Positions 44,626 through 56,863 of a stretch of DNA of 64,000 bases are shown here, piece after piece. Location: positions 28,258,454 to 28,322,453 of the forward strand of contig JBCNJP010000012.1 of assembly GCA_039602395.1 (NCBI GenBank), written 5' to 3'. A model generated the notes under the pieces. The model saw nothing but the letters and a program-made list of their open reading frames with translations. It made no database searches and was not told the origin of the DNA. The translations under genes were made by a program, and so were the position numbers. Each line of letters begins with the position of its first letter. Within the stretch, counting starts at the first letter, position 1. Source of the DNA: Deinandra increscens subsp. villosa. Taxonomy: Eukaryota > Streptophyta > Magnoliopsida > Asterales > Asteraceae.

Positions 44626-46897
44626 ATCTTCTCCTTGGCTTGTGATATTAAATGTTTTCGACTTTCACTCTTCACCTTGGCTTCAACATGGGTTGATGAA
44701 GATTCTTTATCATGAATAATCTTCATTGGACAACAACGGGAATGATTAATGGCTTTTCTCTTTATCAGCAACAGCTTGAACTGCAAATGATGAACAAATA
44801 ATGAGAGGAGGATTCCTAAATACTTGCTTCTTCTTGAGAAAATTTTCAGTCCTTGCTGAATCATTAGAATCTGTCTTGACTTGCTTGTGTCTTCAGAGGG
44901 TAAAAATTTTGAAAACCCCTGTCTTGGCATTCTTGACTTTCTTAATGTAGCTTCCCCTAAATATATGAATGGTGTCTTTTGAATCTTTGGAAGCTTCATT
45001 TGAACAGCCAACAAACTTCTCCTAAGCACAGGGTAAGTCCTTTTCCGACTGGTTATTCAACTAGATCAGCAGTAACAACAATGCTTTGTTCATCCGAGTC
45101 CTGGTCCTTCAACTTAACCTGTACACACAATCATGGAACAAACACTAACCAGATACATGATAACTGGTTATCGTATTAACAGGAGAAACATCATCATTTA
45201 ATATAAACCCTAACATTGATTACGGGTTTCCTCTAAATACTTCCTTGAATCCTAGGACACTTCTCACTCCCCCTAAGACATTACATATCTCCCATATCTC
45301 ACCATTTCCTTCCTTCTCCACCTAAAAAAGGGGTCACTTTTGAGGGGTGGGGGGGGGGGGGCATAAGTTCTTGCTCAAACCCATAACAACTTATTTAAAA
45401 CTTGATAAATCAACCTATCCAAATCATAAACTCAAGAAAGAAAATTAAAACACTCACTCCAGAAAAAATAAGATTAAATAACTATCTAACAACTCACACA
45501 AGAGAAGGTAAATTAGGGATGATACCAGACTGTCTGAGGCTGAGGAACCCTTTTCAGCTTCAGCTACTTCACACGTTCTGGTGATTGCCGGTATTTTTAT
45601 CCATTTTAAACTCAAGCTACTTTCTCTTACTTGGACAGTTTGTCACTTTATTTTATCTTTTAGGTGTATTAATTATGATGACCATCAATTCCACACACAT
45701 AAGTCCTAGGTATAAATTGTACATTCCATCAAGTGTAGCAGTTTTCCCTACCACAATTTTTCACGACACCTTTCCTTAAGCCTAACACCATGCTCCAGAT
45801 TGGGTTGAGAAGAGAAAGAATAGATCACGGGGATTTTTGGGATAATATACAGCGTCAACTGAATTTTTTGAAATATTTTTAATAATGCGCTCATCAGTGA
45901 CAGGGCTTAAGGGTTTTGGACGCTTGAGGGCCTCTTTTGATTTGTGCACATTGGCATCTTTTTGGTTTTATAATGTAATGTACAATGTGATCTTTATTTG
46001 GTACGTGGATCAGGGAGGCTCCAGGTCTCTGCCATCGCAGAACAGAGGAGGCCTAACTCACGTACAACATCCCCAGGTCATTGCTCACACAAAGCAGAGG
46101 GGATGGGATTTTTAAGCATAGCATCAGAACTCAGAATCGGGCGTGTGTCTCAGGAACCCTAACACACAGTCAAATGGAAATTGTACTAACCTAAGTTTGT
46201 GCTTCCGATCAGGCCTCATACGTTATCTTTAAGTGTAGTGACAATACATACCTTTTTATTGATTACAGCTGAGCCTACCAAGCACATCAACCACAAATCG
46301 CTGCTTTTTGCATCCACTTTACGCGTGTCAGCCACCAAACGCCTGGAAATTTATTTCATTTCCCACCTTCTCAAACACACAAACAAAAGATTAAAAAATA
46401 AAAAGCACAATATTTTTTTTAGGGGCCAACATTTTCATCTTTTCTATTCTTCCCCTTGCTTTTTGATTTTTAATAATCACACACACATTTTTTTAATAGG
46501 CACACTAACACAGTACGCTAACACACTATAAGAAAAAATTGGCCACGCTAACCTGCAAAGTTTTTCTTTTGACAATTTTCTAGAATAGGGTTTTGTTTTA
46601 TGCACAACCATACCTAGTCAAGAAACAATCAATCCAGATAGTACCTTGCTGATATAAACACTTTTACCTCTCACAAGAAGGACAACTCTCCATTGAAAAT
46701 ATGCATGTCATGTAGTGAAGAGATGCCTCCTTCCTGTGCCTGGAACAATCACTATCAGAAACAAAGAAATGTTAATGAAAGTCCTCCTTGACTGTTCCTA
46801 CATACATTGAGAGATTAGTTAGCCATAAGTACCCAGGCCATTGTTGTTCTGGGTATACCTGCAGAATCATTGAAAGTTATTTCTTTTAAGCACATTC
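44626..46897 (-). pseudogene. Copia 3' internal remnant with protease relic
   Basis: At the right end (46897-46600, minus) the sequence continues gag (LKEITFN..., GIPRTTMAWV) and then a decayed Copia protease region with DSDCSRH in place of DSGCSRH. Beyond that no integrase or RT motif can be followed. 44613-45029 minus is an open frame of unknown meaning near the 3' LTR. 45349-45361 is a run of Gs. Large internal deletion is the likeliest history. Confidence 0.55.
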
Positions 46898-49534
46898 TGT
46901 AACACCTCTAAAAATTTTGCAAAACCCGAGGGAAATTTTTACGAACATAAATTGGATTCGGTAAGCCTAGTTAGGCCCAAGAGGCCCATTAAGGAATTTG
47001 TGGCCTAACAAAAGCCCAATCACTATAAACAATGTCCGGGTAAGTTAATTTACCGATCCTGTGAAGATTATAAGTATTTTTGTGAGTATTCATAGAGAAT
47101 TATAGACGTGATGATATACTCGGTTTGTAAAACAGAGATAAATGGGATTCGCATCGGATACGCGCTTTATACCGTACGTTCGACTAAATACTTAACAGTT
47201 TTGATATAATCCGACATTTTAAGCATTCCGAGAATATTTACAAGACATTTATAGTATTCCATTCAAGCCGAGATTTATTATGGACCATCTAATTGACATC
47301 AGTATTTAACGTGTTCGGATAACGCGGTATAATACTGGTTTATAAAATAAAAATAAAAAAAGTGTACTACACTTTGAATAAGTACATGTAGTACTTCTGT
47401 ACTTTTGTCCAGACACCATTACACACAATTAGAGAGGGAGGGATAGGGACCGTGAATGCTCTTGCGGAGCTCAACACCGGCGACTAAATCCGGCCGGTCT
47501 ATGACCATGGCCGGCGACGGCGACCTCCGGACGTACACCCCTCTCCCTCCTACTCGTTTCTGGTCCGCCGTGGTCGAGCAAGAACGGCGACAACCGTTGC
47601 CCTCCTTCGATGTCGTAGGGCGGCGGCGGCGGCGCGTCACCCGAGCGCTCCGCGACCATGCAATGTCACTCTTCTCTCTCTCCTGTCGGTATCCAGCTCC
47701 GGCACAGAGAAGCCGGCGACAGCCGCGATTCGGCAACCCAACGGCGGCGGCACCGCCGTGCTCTGCTCCTCCAGCGACGGTAAGGGCTGAGTTTTAAACC
47801 CCCTATTATGTTCTTTCAAAATTTCAGTTTATTCCCCTTCTAAAACTTCCGATTCTTGCTGCATACTACAGATTTGATTTTGTTTTGAGTTTGGATGATG
47901 ATATAATGTGTTGTGGACTGATACTCACGGCGGTATCATGGTTGCCGGCGGCGGCCATGGCCTCTGGCCGCCGGATGATAATGATGACAATGTTGGTGGC
48001 CGAGAAATGCTTTCAAATGTGAAATCTAGCAGATTAATTTCTGGACAGATTTGGGTTAATTTTGACTCGAGACAACAAGAGTCAACCGGGTGTCGAGTCA
48101 ACTCGGTTATAGCCTTGGTCAAGCTGGTCAACGATTCTGAAGGGTCAAACGAGGTTGAATCTAGAAACCGAGCATGGATTATTGTTCGTAACGAAATTCT
48201 ACGTGGAATGGACTACTCGCTTGTCAGATTTGGGTATGTCTAGCATTGCTCGGTTAACCGGGGTCGAGTCGCGTACCAACCGGAAGGTATACCGTGTTCT
48301 GATATCTCATAAATATTGTGATAACCTTGTACACAATAAAAACCCATTTTAAAAGAACACATGACATCTGAAAGGCTAACGGATAATTTAAAGATGTGAA
48401 TTAAATGACATCTACTTGAAGTTCCAAAGCTAAAATAATTATAGATGTTTAGTGTTGCATTATGCAACAATTCTAAAAACATAAAAATTAGAGTTCAATA
48501 AAACTTGAAGCAGTTAATGACACACACTTTACCAGAATCTGATTAAATACTATTCGCAGATCGCGAATGTCAGAATACTTAGTGTTGCATTATGCAACAT
48601 TAGTATTGCATTATGCAACATTAGTATTGCATTATGCAACAGTTTTAACACAGAATATTTAAACTCAAAAAAATTTGAGGTTAGGACATTTTCTGAACCA
48701 AGATAATAATTGATATATATACAAATAAAAGAGCACCATAGCAAGCAGTGAGTTATAAAATATGAAACCAGAAATTTCAGTAAAACAGAATATATCAGAA
48801 CAGAATTGACAGATAATGTCATAAACAATAACGATTATAAATATTTGTTTTAGGTTGCTTTGCTAGTAACGCTATTGCTGCAAATATACCATCAAGTTGA
48901 GCTTGCCAGATTAATCATGTGAGTTCTGTTACCTTATCCTTGTTATTGAAAGTTTTGAGAACACAACTAACAGTTGTGGTTCTACAGTTAATTGCTTACT
49001 GGCTACGCATCAGATATATATTGCATGTAATGTGAAAAATTACTACGTAACTAGTATGCTAGAATCCTTTGGTGCATGTGTTGTACCCCATGACTTATAT
49101 ATATTTTATTGGTTGAATTCTAGTCATTACATGTAAGCAAGTTTGTAGTCCAGTAGCTTTGAAAGATGAGTAACAGGTATGGTACGGCTCACCAACAACT
49201 TCATTGTTGTTGATATCAGTGGTTTACAAATTTTGCAGGAAATCAGTAAAGAGCATCCAAGTAGGTGACTTTACAGGAAAAAGCGAACAAGTTCAAATAG
49301 TTATCAAGAACCTTCGGGCCCAGTGACCTAGTACTCTGTTTAGATGCTAGAACAAATCTTATCATTATTACTATCAAGTGATGTAACCATATTAGGCTGT
49401 TTGTAACTAAATTATCTGTTGTTTAATACATATATTATCTGTTGCTTCCGCGTGCACCTGATATTGACAGCCTGTTTTCCACAACACCTCCCCCAAACCT
49501 GACTGGGTGACAGGTGAGGAGGCGGGGTGTGACA
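46898..49534 (+). repeat. 5' LTR of retrotransposon 2
   Basis: Starts TGTAACACCTC and ends GGCGGGGTGTGACA. It contains a GC-rich block (47450-47790) whose frames recur in the other LTR, and three copies of a TTGCATTATGCAACA word at 48583-48640. It lacks the TTAAAG indel present at 55340 in the 3' LTR. Confidence 0.92.
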
Positions 49535-49537
49535 GGT

Positions 49538-49549
49538 TGGTATCAGAGC
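49538..49549 (+). promoter_or_regulatory. Primer-binding site of retrotransposon 2
   Basis: TGGTATCAGAGC follows the 5' LTR after three bases, as in retrotransposon 1. Confidence 0.93.
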
Positions 49550-52500
49550 CACAGGTTCCAGCAGATTAGGTGTTCTTGTAGATCCCCTAAGCTCGAACCT
49601 AGATCGGACTTTAAGACCAAATCCCGTTGTTAAGTCTTGACTTAGGCTGAGATTTGTGCATTAGGCAACTATCGAAGTTTAGTGTAAGGTCGGTAGTAGT
49701 TTCAGCCTGGCCAACTGCCATTACTACCCACAGGTGCGCTAAAGTTCGGTGAACCCTAGTGGGCACATTAAAGCTGATAGTCTTCCTCATTATGTGTTAA
49801 AGCACTAAGTTGTGACCATTCTTGTGTAAGTAGGGTTCTGTAACCTAGGCTTTCATTGGGAATTTGATATCCTAGTTATATACTAACATTGTTTTAAGCA
49901 TGCATCCAACACAAACATTTGGATCTGGCAAGTCTTATTCTGCAAATAGCAAAGGCCGCAATTGATGTGATAACAAACGTTGACAATCCGAGAGGAGAAA
50001 CCTGAAAAGGAGAAGTCAAAAGTCTTGACCACGCATCTGTGCTAGATATTTCAAAAATCTTTAGCTGAACTAGAGATAGTGAAGACAATGATTGATACAA
50101 CACAAGACAACAAGGAAGAGCCTCAAAAGGAGGAGGATGTCGTACAACCACAACAATCGTCAAAGTGCGTTAAGGAAGTAATGTCAGCTTGGACACATTG
50201 GTAACTACCCCTCCGAATGTCATTCTTATCACGTCTACGTGCCATCAGTTTATGCAGCTGTTAAAGAAGGATCGAATGAGTCATTTCCTATGCAACTGGA
50301 ATCAATAGTCACTTTACCACAGATGCAACTTCATGGATGGGATGGTCGACGATTAGATCACTATTTTAGCCAACAACCATGTAAATAATCATGTCACCAC
50401 GATGCTTTAAGCCGAATATGGACGACAAGTGTCTAACAGTTACAGTTTTCCACGTCTGCAAGGAATCGACAATTTGCATATTTCATCAAATCCCCTACTT
50501 AACTTGAATCATATATGATTGGTCTAATATCTTAACCACATCAGTCTCATCAGAAGCAATCATACCAGTTCAGCAACTTTATCATTTTCAACCTCAGTTA
50601 TTACACCATGTTCAACCACAACAATATATATATATATATATACATATATTTTCACCATACTCACTGTAATGGAACTTTACCTCTCGTCATCCTCTGGTCC
50701 TAGCCCACCAATTTCATGCATCCTTTACAAGGAATCGGTAGAAACTAGTACAAGGTCGCATGTTGCAAGCGTGGTAAATAGAGGAAAACCGCGTGTTAAC
50801 TAGTAATGTAATAGAGACATAGAGTACAAGAAGAAGAGAAGAGAATGGCGAAGGCACGCAAGGAGACAGTATATACATTGGTGAATTGGCTCTAATTAAG
50901 AAGAGACAAGAAGCTTTGATATGGCGATACATTCATGATGAGAAAGGAAAAATTTTACTACACGACTAGTTGCTATAGGCTTATGACTAATCGTTTCATG
51001 TTTCAAATTGCATGTTTGCATCTTATTTGATAATTGTGCTGTGAGAGGTCATGTTTGTCCTCCCCATATCTGCATTATGTGAATTATCTCTGAAACCTTA
51101 GTTGGTTATGACGAAAGTTAATTCTGTTATCATAAGCTATGAAATTGCAAATAGATGTTAAAATATGCATTTAAACACTTATTATATATTTATACGATCG
51201 AAGTCTAGACATAGAATGTGGCCTTAGGAGCCTAAGTGATTGCCTAAAATTAGGATCCAATTAAAATTTCGCACGCTTGTGCGTTTATATTCATAATAAT
51301 TGTCTTGTGCAACCCGGCATAAGACCGGCACGACAAGTCAATTTTGACAAATAACACAAAGAACACATAATCCTTACAACAGTGATAAGGAAAATTACGG
51401 TCTACATCTGAGATGCAAGAAAACAATTCCTGATAAATATTCCAAACATTGTTCGCCATTGTGGCAAATTGCTTAACTCTCCACTGGAGAAAGAAACTAT
51501 GACAAATAAACATAATGATTTAAATAAATAAAAAACCCATTTAGTACAAATAAACATAATGATTTAAAAAAAATCCCATTTAGTACAAATAGGAATTCAA
51601 TTATGAACAATTACGTCAGAAGACGGAGGCTGGTGGCAGTTATAAGACTGGTAATAGCTGTACTAGCTGCGGCGACAGTTCCTGAACTTAAGGCCAAGGA
51701 GAAAGAAGCAGAGCAAGACTCGTGATGACTTCGAGAAATCAAGTTGTATGAGTGCAATCAGAATTAGTATTAGCCACTAGAAGAAAGTTACTATAAAGCG
51801 TTACTCTCATCCTACTAAATATACTACCAGCTTTAGGAGCAAGACTAGAAAATTCTATCAAAGTTGAGGCTCTCGGCAATGTTCTGAGGATTCTGACTGG
51901 AAGGAAAAGAGTTGATTGAATAAAGAAAAGAAAGAGCTATAAGAAGGAATGCTCGCACAAAGCATTCATTGCTTGCATACCTGGTATTTTCAGGGATGGA
52001 GTGAGTGAATCCCAGTTCAATCAAGTCTAGCTTGATCAAATAATTATTTTCAAGGATGATGAGATAGTTGATTGTCTATAGGATGGTAATGATGCAACTG
52101 AAACACTCAATTGGTTGAAATAGATTAAAGTTAACTAGAATTGTTAATTTACAAGTTCATTATTAATTGATGAAAAGAGTGAAATTGATGGATATTATGA
52201 CTATACTAGGTAGTATAGGTATCATAGTAGGGAAAAGTTTGACGATTTAAAATGATAATGGATGCACTGGAAGTTCAAATGGAAAGCAAATTGAAGAGAT
52301 GACCTTAAAATTTTAAAGTATTGGCCCTAATTGAAGAGCCCGAGGATTCAGAAGTGAAAGAAATCATTTTATCTACTAGTGTGAACACCAACGATCACCT
52401 TGAAGAGGTTAAGATCCGATTTGTATCCAGAACTTTAAAGGACTCTATTATGACATAACAGAAAACGATATCACATACCCAAGGAAGAGAAAGGAATTCT

Positions 52501-54213
52501 GAAAGAGAAATGGAATTGGCTTACGCAATTTTATTGTTGAGGATATCTATCTATAAAAATAAATCTGAGAAGCTGGAAGAATTCAGTGGAGTGCATGACG
52601 TGTTCCACGTCTCAAATGGAGGAAATTTTTTAATATCAAGTGGTTTAATGAGTTTCTTACTTCGGTGCTTCACATGACGGATGCCGAGAAGAGATAAATT
52701 AGGAGACATACTTAAGGCATGGATTCAACACTTGGAGCGGATGTGAGATCAACAAGGCAGAGGACTTTGAAGATCACAATAGACATAGTTTATATTCTAA
52801 GCAAATATTAGATTATGATTCTTCTCCTAGTTAACCCTCCTCTCATCAAATTATGAACTTCGTTCGTTTCAATCTATTGAAAGGCCTCTTCACTACTATT
52901 TGTATTTCTCATTCGTCTATGAAATGATCTATATTTCTTTGTTCTTCTGGTGAATTGGCCTGATCATTAAGATACATGAAGGGACAACTTATAGGGCATG
53001 TTTATAAGGCAAATATACGACTACGGTTCTAGAACGTAATCGTGAATTTGCAGGTACATATGTGCGCATCTGGAATCCTATTATGTTGATTAATATTCCT
53101 TGAAATTTCAAAAATTTTCATTCACAAACCCTACACAACATATTTGATTACTCAGTTTTGGTGCCATAAAACTACAATCTAGCTATCTTGTCATCATGTT
53201 TTGAGTTAATGTCATACTCTTCGCATATCGTTTAAAAATCCATAACCCCTCGAACTTTAAAAGTCATCATGACTTATTTAGAAATCTATAACACATTGAA
53301 CTCTTCTGTTAAAGGGATTGAGGCTCTAAGCTTCCTATCACATGGTTGTGCAAATTCCAAGATTCAATAAAATTCTCTATTTTTAATCATAACGTGTTCG
53401 ATTATCCATCCATCTCTCGAATCTCGAGCAAGTTGAAAAACAAGAATTGAAGATTTATCTGTGGGAGCATTGTGACAATGATTTTGTGAGGCTCAACACA
53501 TATCTAAGGAAAACGCTTGTACTCATTGAGAAGAAACTACGTGGATTGAAGCCAATATACACTGATTTTCATAACCTTTACCGTGTAACGATCAAGAGTA
53601 CATATCCCTTACACAGGATCGACGAAGTATCTGTCCAACGACAAGGAACCGGTTACCTCATTATTTGATGGATATGAAAACTTCATAATAAATTTTGACA
53701 CATCAACTAATGGATTTGGCGGTATACTCATGTGACGTGACAAGGTAATTACGCATGCCATCAAGCAACTTACAATACACGGAAAGAATTACATCACACA
53801 CATGGTCTGGAATTAGGCATAGAAGTATATGTTTTGAAAGATATGAATATATTAGTTGTGCGAAAAGAAATTGTGGTGTATCCCGTTCTTGAGAATTTAT
53901 AACACCTCATAAATCATACAGAGTGATTATGCGTCAAGGACGCTGGATGAAGATATTAGGTGATCATGATTGCAAGATTAAATACCATCCAGGGGAAAAG
54001 CTATAAATAGTGGCTGACATTTTAAGTAGTAAAGAGATACCAAAATCGATCTAAGTAAGAGCAATGAGGATTGATATAAAAGTAAGTCTACTTATGAGAT
54101 CAGAGAAGTCCATGAGGAAAACATTGGATGTGACGTAATACAAAGATGTATGGTTACTCCTCCGATTAGCCATTGCGAATTTCGGGACGAAATTCTTTCA
54201 AGGAGGGGAGAGT
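49550..54213 (+). pseudogene. Interior of retrotransposon 2 with pol relics
   Basis: No frame exceeds about 90 codons. Recognisable scraps on the plus strand: SGVHDVFHVSN at about 52590-52625 (integrase C-terminal end), TIKSTYPLHRIDE at about 53587-53626 (RT, family TiknkYPLPRID), and HKSYRVIMRQGRWMKILG with KYHPGEK at about 53915-54000 (RNase H end, family LRQRRWmElL.dYdc.I.YHPGK). The integrase-like scrap precedes RT, the reverse of the normal Ty3 order. The rest is unassigned; a short TA tract lies at 50625-50650. Confidence 0.6.
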
Positions 54214-56858
54214 TGTAACACCTCTAAAAATTTTGCAAAACCCGAGGGAAATTTTTACGAACATAAATTGGATTCGGTACGCCTAGTTAGGCCCAAGAGG
54301 CCCATTAAGGAATTTGTGGCCTAACAAAAGCCCAATCACTATAAACAATGTCCGGGTAAGTTAATTTACCGACCCTGTGAAGATTATAAGTATTTTCCTG
54401 AGTATTCATAGAGAATTATAGACGTGATGATATACTCAGTTTGTAAAACAGAGATAAATGGGATTCGCATCGGATACGCGCTTTATACCGTACGTTCGAC
54501 TAAATACTTAACAGTTTTGATATAATCCGACATTTTAAGCATTCCGAGAATATTTACAAGACATTTATAGTATTCCATTCAAGCCGAGATTTATTATGGA
54601 CCATCTAATTGACATCAGTATTTAACGTGTTCGGATAACGCGGTATAATACTGGTTTATAAAATAAAAATAAAAAAAGTGTACTACACTTTGAATAAGTA
54701 CATGTAGTACTTCTGTACTTTTGTCCAGACACCATTACACACAATTAGAGAGGGAGGGATAGGGACCGTGAATGCTCTTGCGGAGCTCAACACCGGCGAC
54801 TAAATCCGGCCGGTCTATGACCATGGCCGGCGACGGCGACCTCCGGACGTACACCCCTCTCCCTCCTACTCGTTTCTGGTCCGCCGTGGTCGAGCAAGAA
54901 CGGCGACAACCGTTGCCCTCCTTCGATGTCGTAGGGCGGCGGCGGCGGCGCGTCACCCGAGCGCTCCGCGACCATGCAATGTCAATCTTCTCTCTCTCCT
55001 GTCGGTATCCAGCTCCGGCACAGAGAAGCCGGCGACAGCCGCGATTCGGCAACCCAACGGCGGCGGCACCGCCGTGCTCTTCTCCTCCGGCGACGGTAAG
55101 GGCTGAGTTTTAAACCCCCCCTATTATGTTCTTTCAAAATTTCAGTTTATTCCCCTTCTAAAACTTCCGATTCTTGCTGCATACTACAGATTTGATTTTG
55201 TTTTGAGTTTGGATGATGATATAATGTGTTGTGGACTGATACTCACGGCGGTATCATGGTTGCCGGCGGCGGCCATGGCCTCTGGCCGCCGGATGATAAT
55301 GATGACAATGTTGGTGGCCGAGAAATGCTTTCAAATGTGTTAAAGAAATCTAGCAGATTAATTTCTGGACAGATTTGGGTTAATTTTGACTCGAGACAAC
55401 AAGAGTCAACCGGGTGTCGAGTCAACTCGGTTATAGCCTTGGTCAAGCTGGTCAACGATTCTGAAGGGTCAAACGAGGTTGAATCTAGAAACCGAGCATG
55501 GATTATTGTTCGTAACGAAATTCTACGTGGAATGGACTACTCGCTTGTCAGATTTGGGTATGTCTAGCATTGCTCGGTTAACCGGGGTCGAGTCGCGTAC
55601 CAACCGGAAGGTATACCGTGTTCTGATATCTCATAAATATTGTGATAACCTTGTACACAATAAAAACCCATTTTAAAAGAACACATGACATCTGAAAGGC
55701 TAACGGATAATTTAAAGATGTGAATTAAATGACATCTACTTGAAGTTCCAAAGCTAAAATAATTATAGATGTTTAGTGTTGCATTATGCAACAATTCTAA
55801 AAACATAAAAATTAGAGTTCAATAAAACTTGAAGCAGTTAATGACACACACTTTACCAGAATCTGATTAAATACTATTCGCAGATCGCGAATGTCAGAAT
55901 ACTTAGTGTTGCATTATGCAACATTAGTATTGCATTATGCAACATTAGTATTGCACTATGCAACAGTTTTAACACAGAATATTTAAACTCAAAAAAATTT
56001 GAGGTTAGGACATTTTCCGAACCAAGATAATAATTGATATATATACAAATAAAAGAGCACCATAGCAAGCAGTGAGTTATAAAATATGAAACCAGAAATT
56101 TCAGTAAAACAGAATATATCAGAACAGAATTGACAGATAATGTCATAAACAATAACGATTATAAATATTTGTTTTAGGTTGCTTTGCTAGTAACGCTATT
56201 GCTGCAAATATACCATCAAGTTGAGCTTGCCAGATTAATCATGTGAGTTCTGTTACCTTATCCTTGTTATTGAAAGTTTTGAGAACTCAACTAACAGTTG
56301 TGGTTCTACAGTTGATTGCTTACTGGCTACGCATCAGATATATATTGCATGTAATGTGAAAAATTACTACGTAACTAGTATGCTAGAATCCTCTGGTGCA
56401 TGTGTTGTACCCCATGACTTATATATATTTTATTGGTTGAATTCTAGTCATTACATGTAAGCAAGTTTGTAGTCCAGTAGCTTTGAAAGATGAGTAACAG
56501 GTATGGTACGGCTCACCAACAACTTCATTGTTGTTGATATCAGTGGTTTACAAATTTTGCAGGAAATCAGTAAAGAGCATCCAAGTAGGTGACTTTACAG
56601 GAAAAAGCGAACAAGTTCAAATAGTTATCAAGAACCTACGGGCCCAGTGACCTAGTACTCTGTTTAGATGCTAGAACAAATCTTATCATTATTACTATCA
56701 AGTGATGTAACCATATTAGGCTGTTTGTAACTAAATTATCTGTTGTTTAATACATATATTATCTGTTGCTTCCGCGTGCACCTGATATTGACAGCCTGTT
56801 TTCCACAACACCTCCCCCGAACCTGACTGGGTGACAGGTGAGGAGGCGGGGTGTGACA
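54214..56858 (+). repeat. 3' LTR of retrotransposon 2
   Basis: Matches 46898-49534 almost base for base. It is preceded by GAATTTCGGGACGAAATTC and the polypurine tract, and followed by the target duplicate CATTC. Confidence 0.92.
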
Positions 56859-56863
56859 CATTC

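Larger units (their letters stand above)
46898..56858 (+). mobile_element. LTR retrotransposon 2, Ty3-type, young but decayed
   Basis: 5' LTR 46898-49534, primer site 49538-49549, interior 49550-54213, polypurine tract AAGGAGGGGAGAG (54200-54212), 3' LTR 54214-56858. The target duplication CATTC is at 46893-46897 and 56859-56863; the fragment at 27794 shows the empty site. By eye the LTRs differ at only about 15 of 2,640 sites plus a 6-bp indel. The interior has only scattered pol relics full of stops. The host sequence is the Copia gag, so this is among the latest insertions in the window. Confidence 0.93.

Noticed and set aside
47456..47797. Pro/Arg-rich GC-rich frames, also at 54772-55113
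   Set aside because: They recur in both LTRs of retrotransposon 2 and on both strands, as expected from a GC-rich LTR segment rather than a gene.
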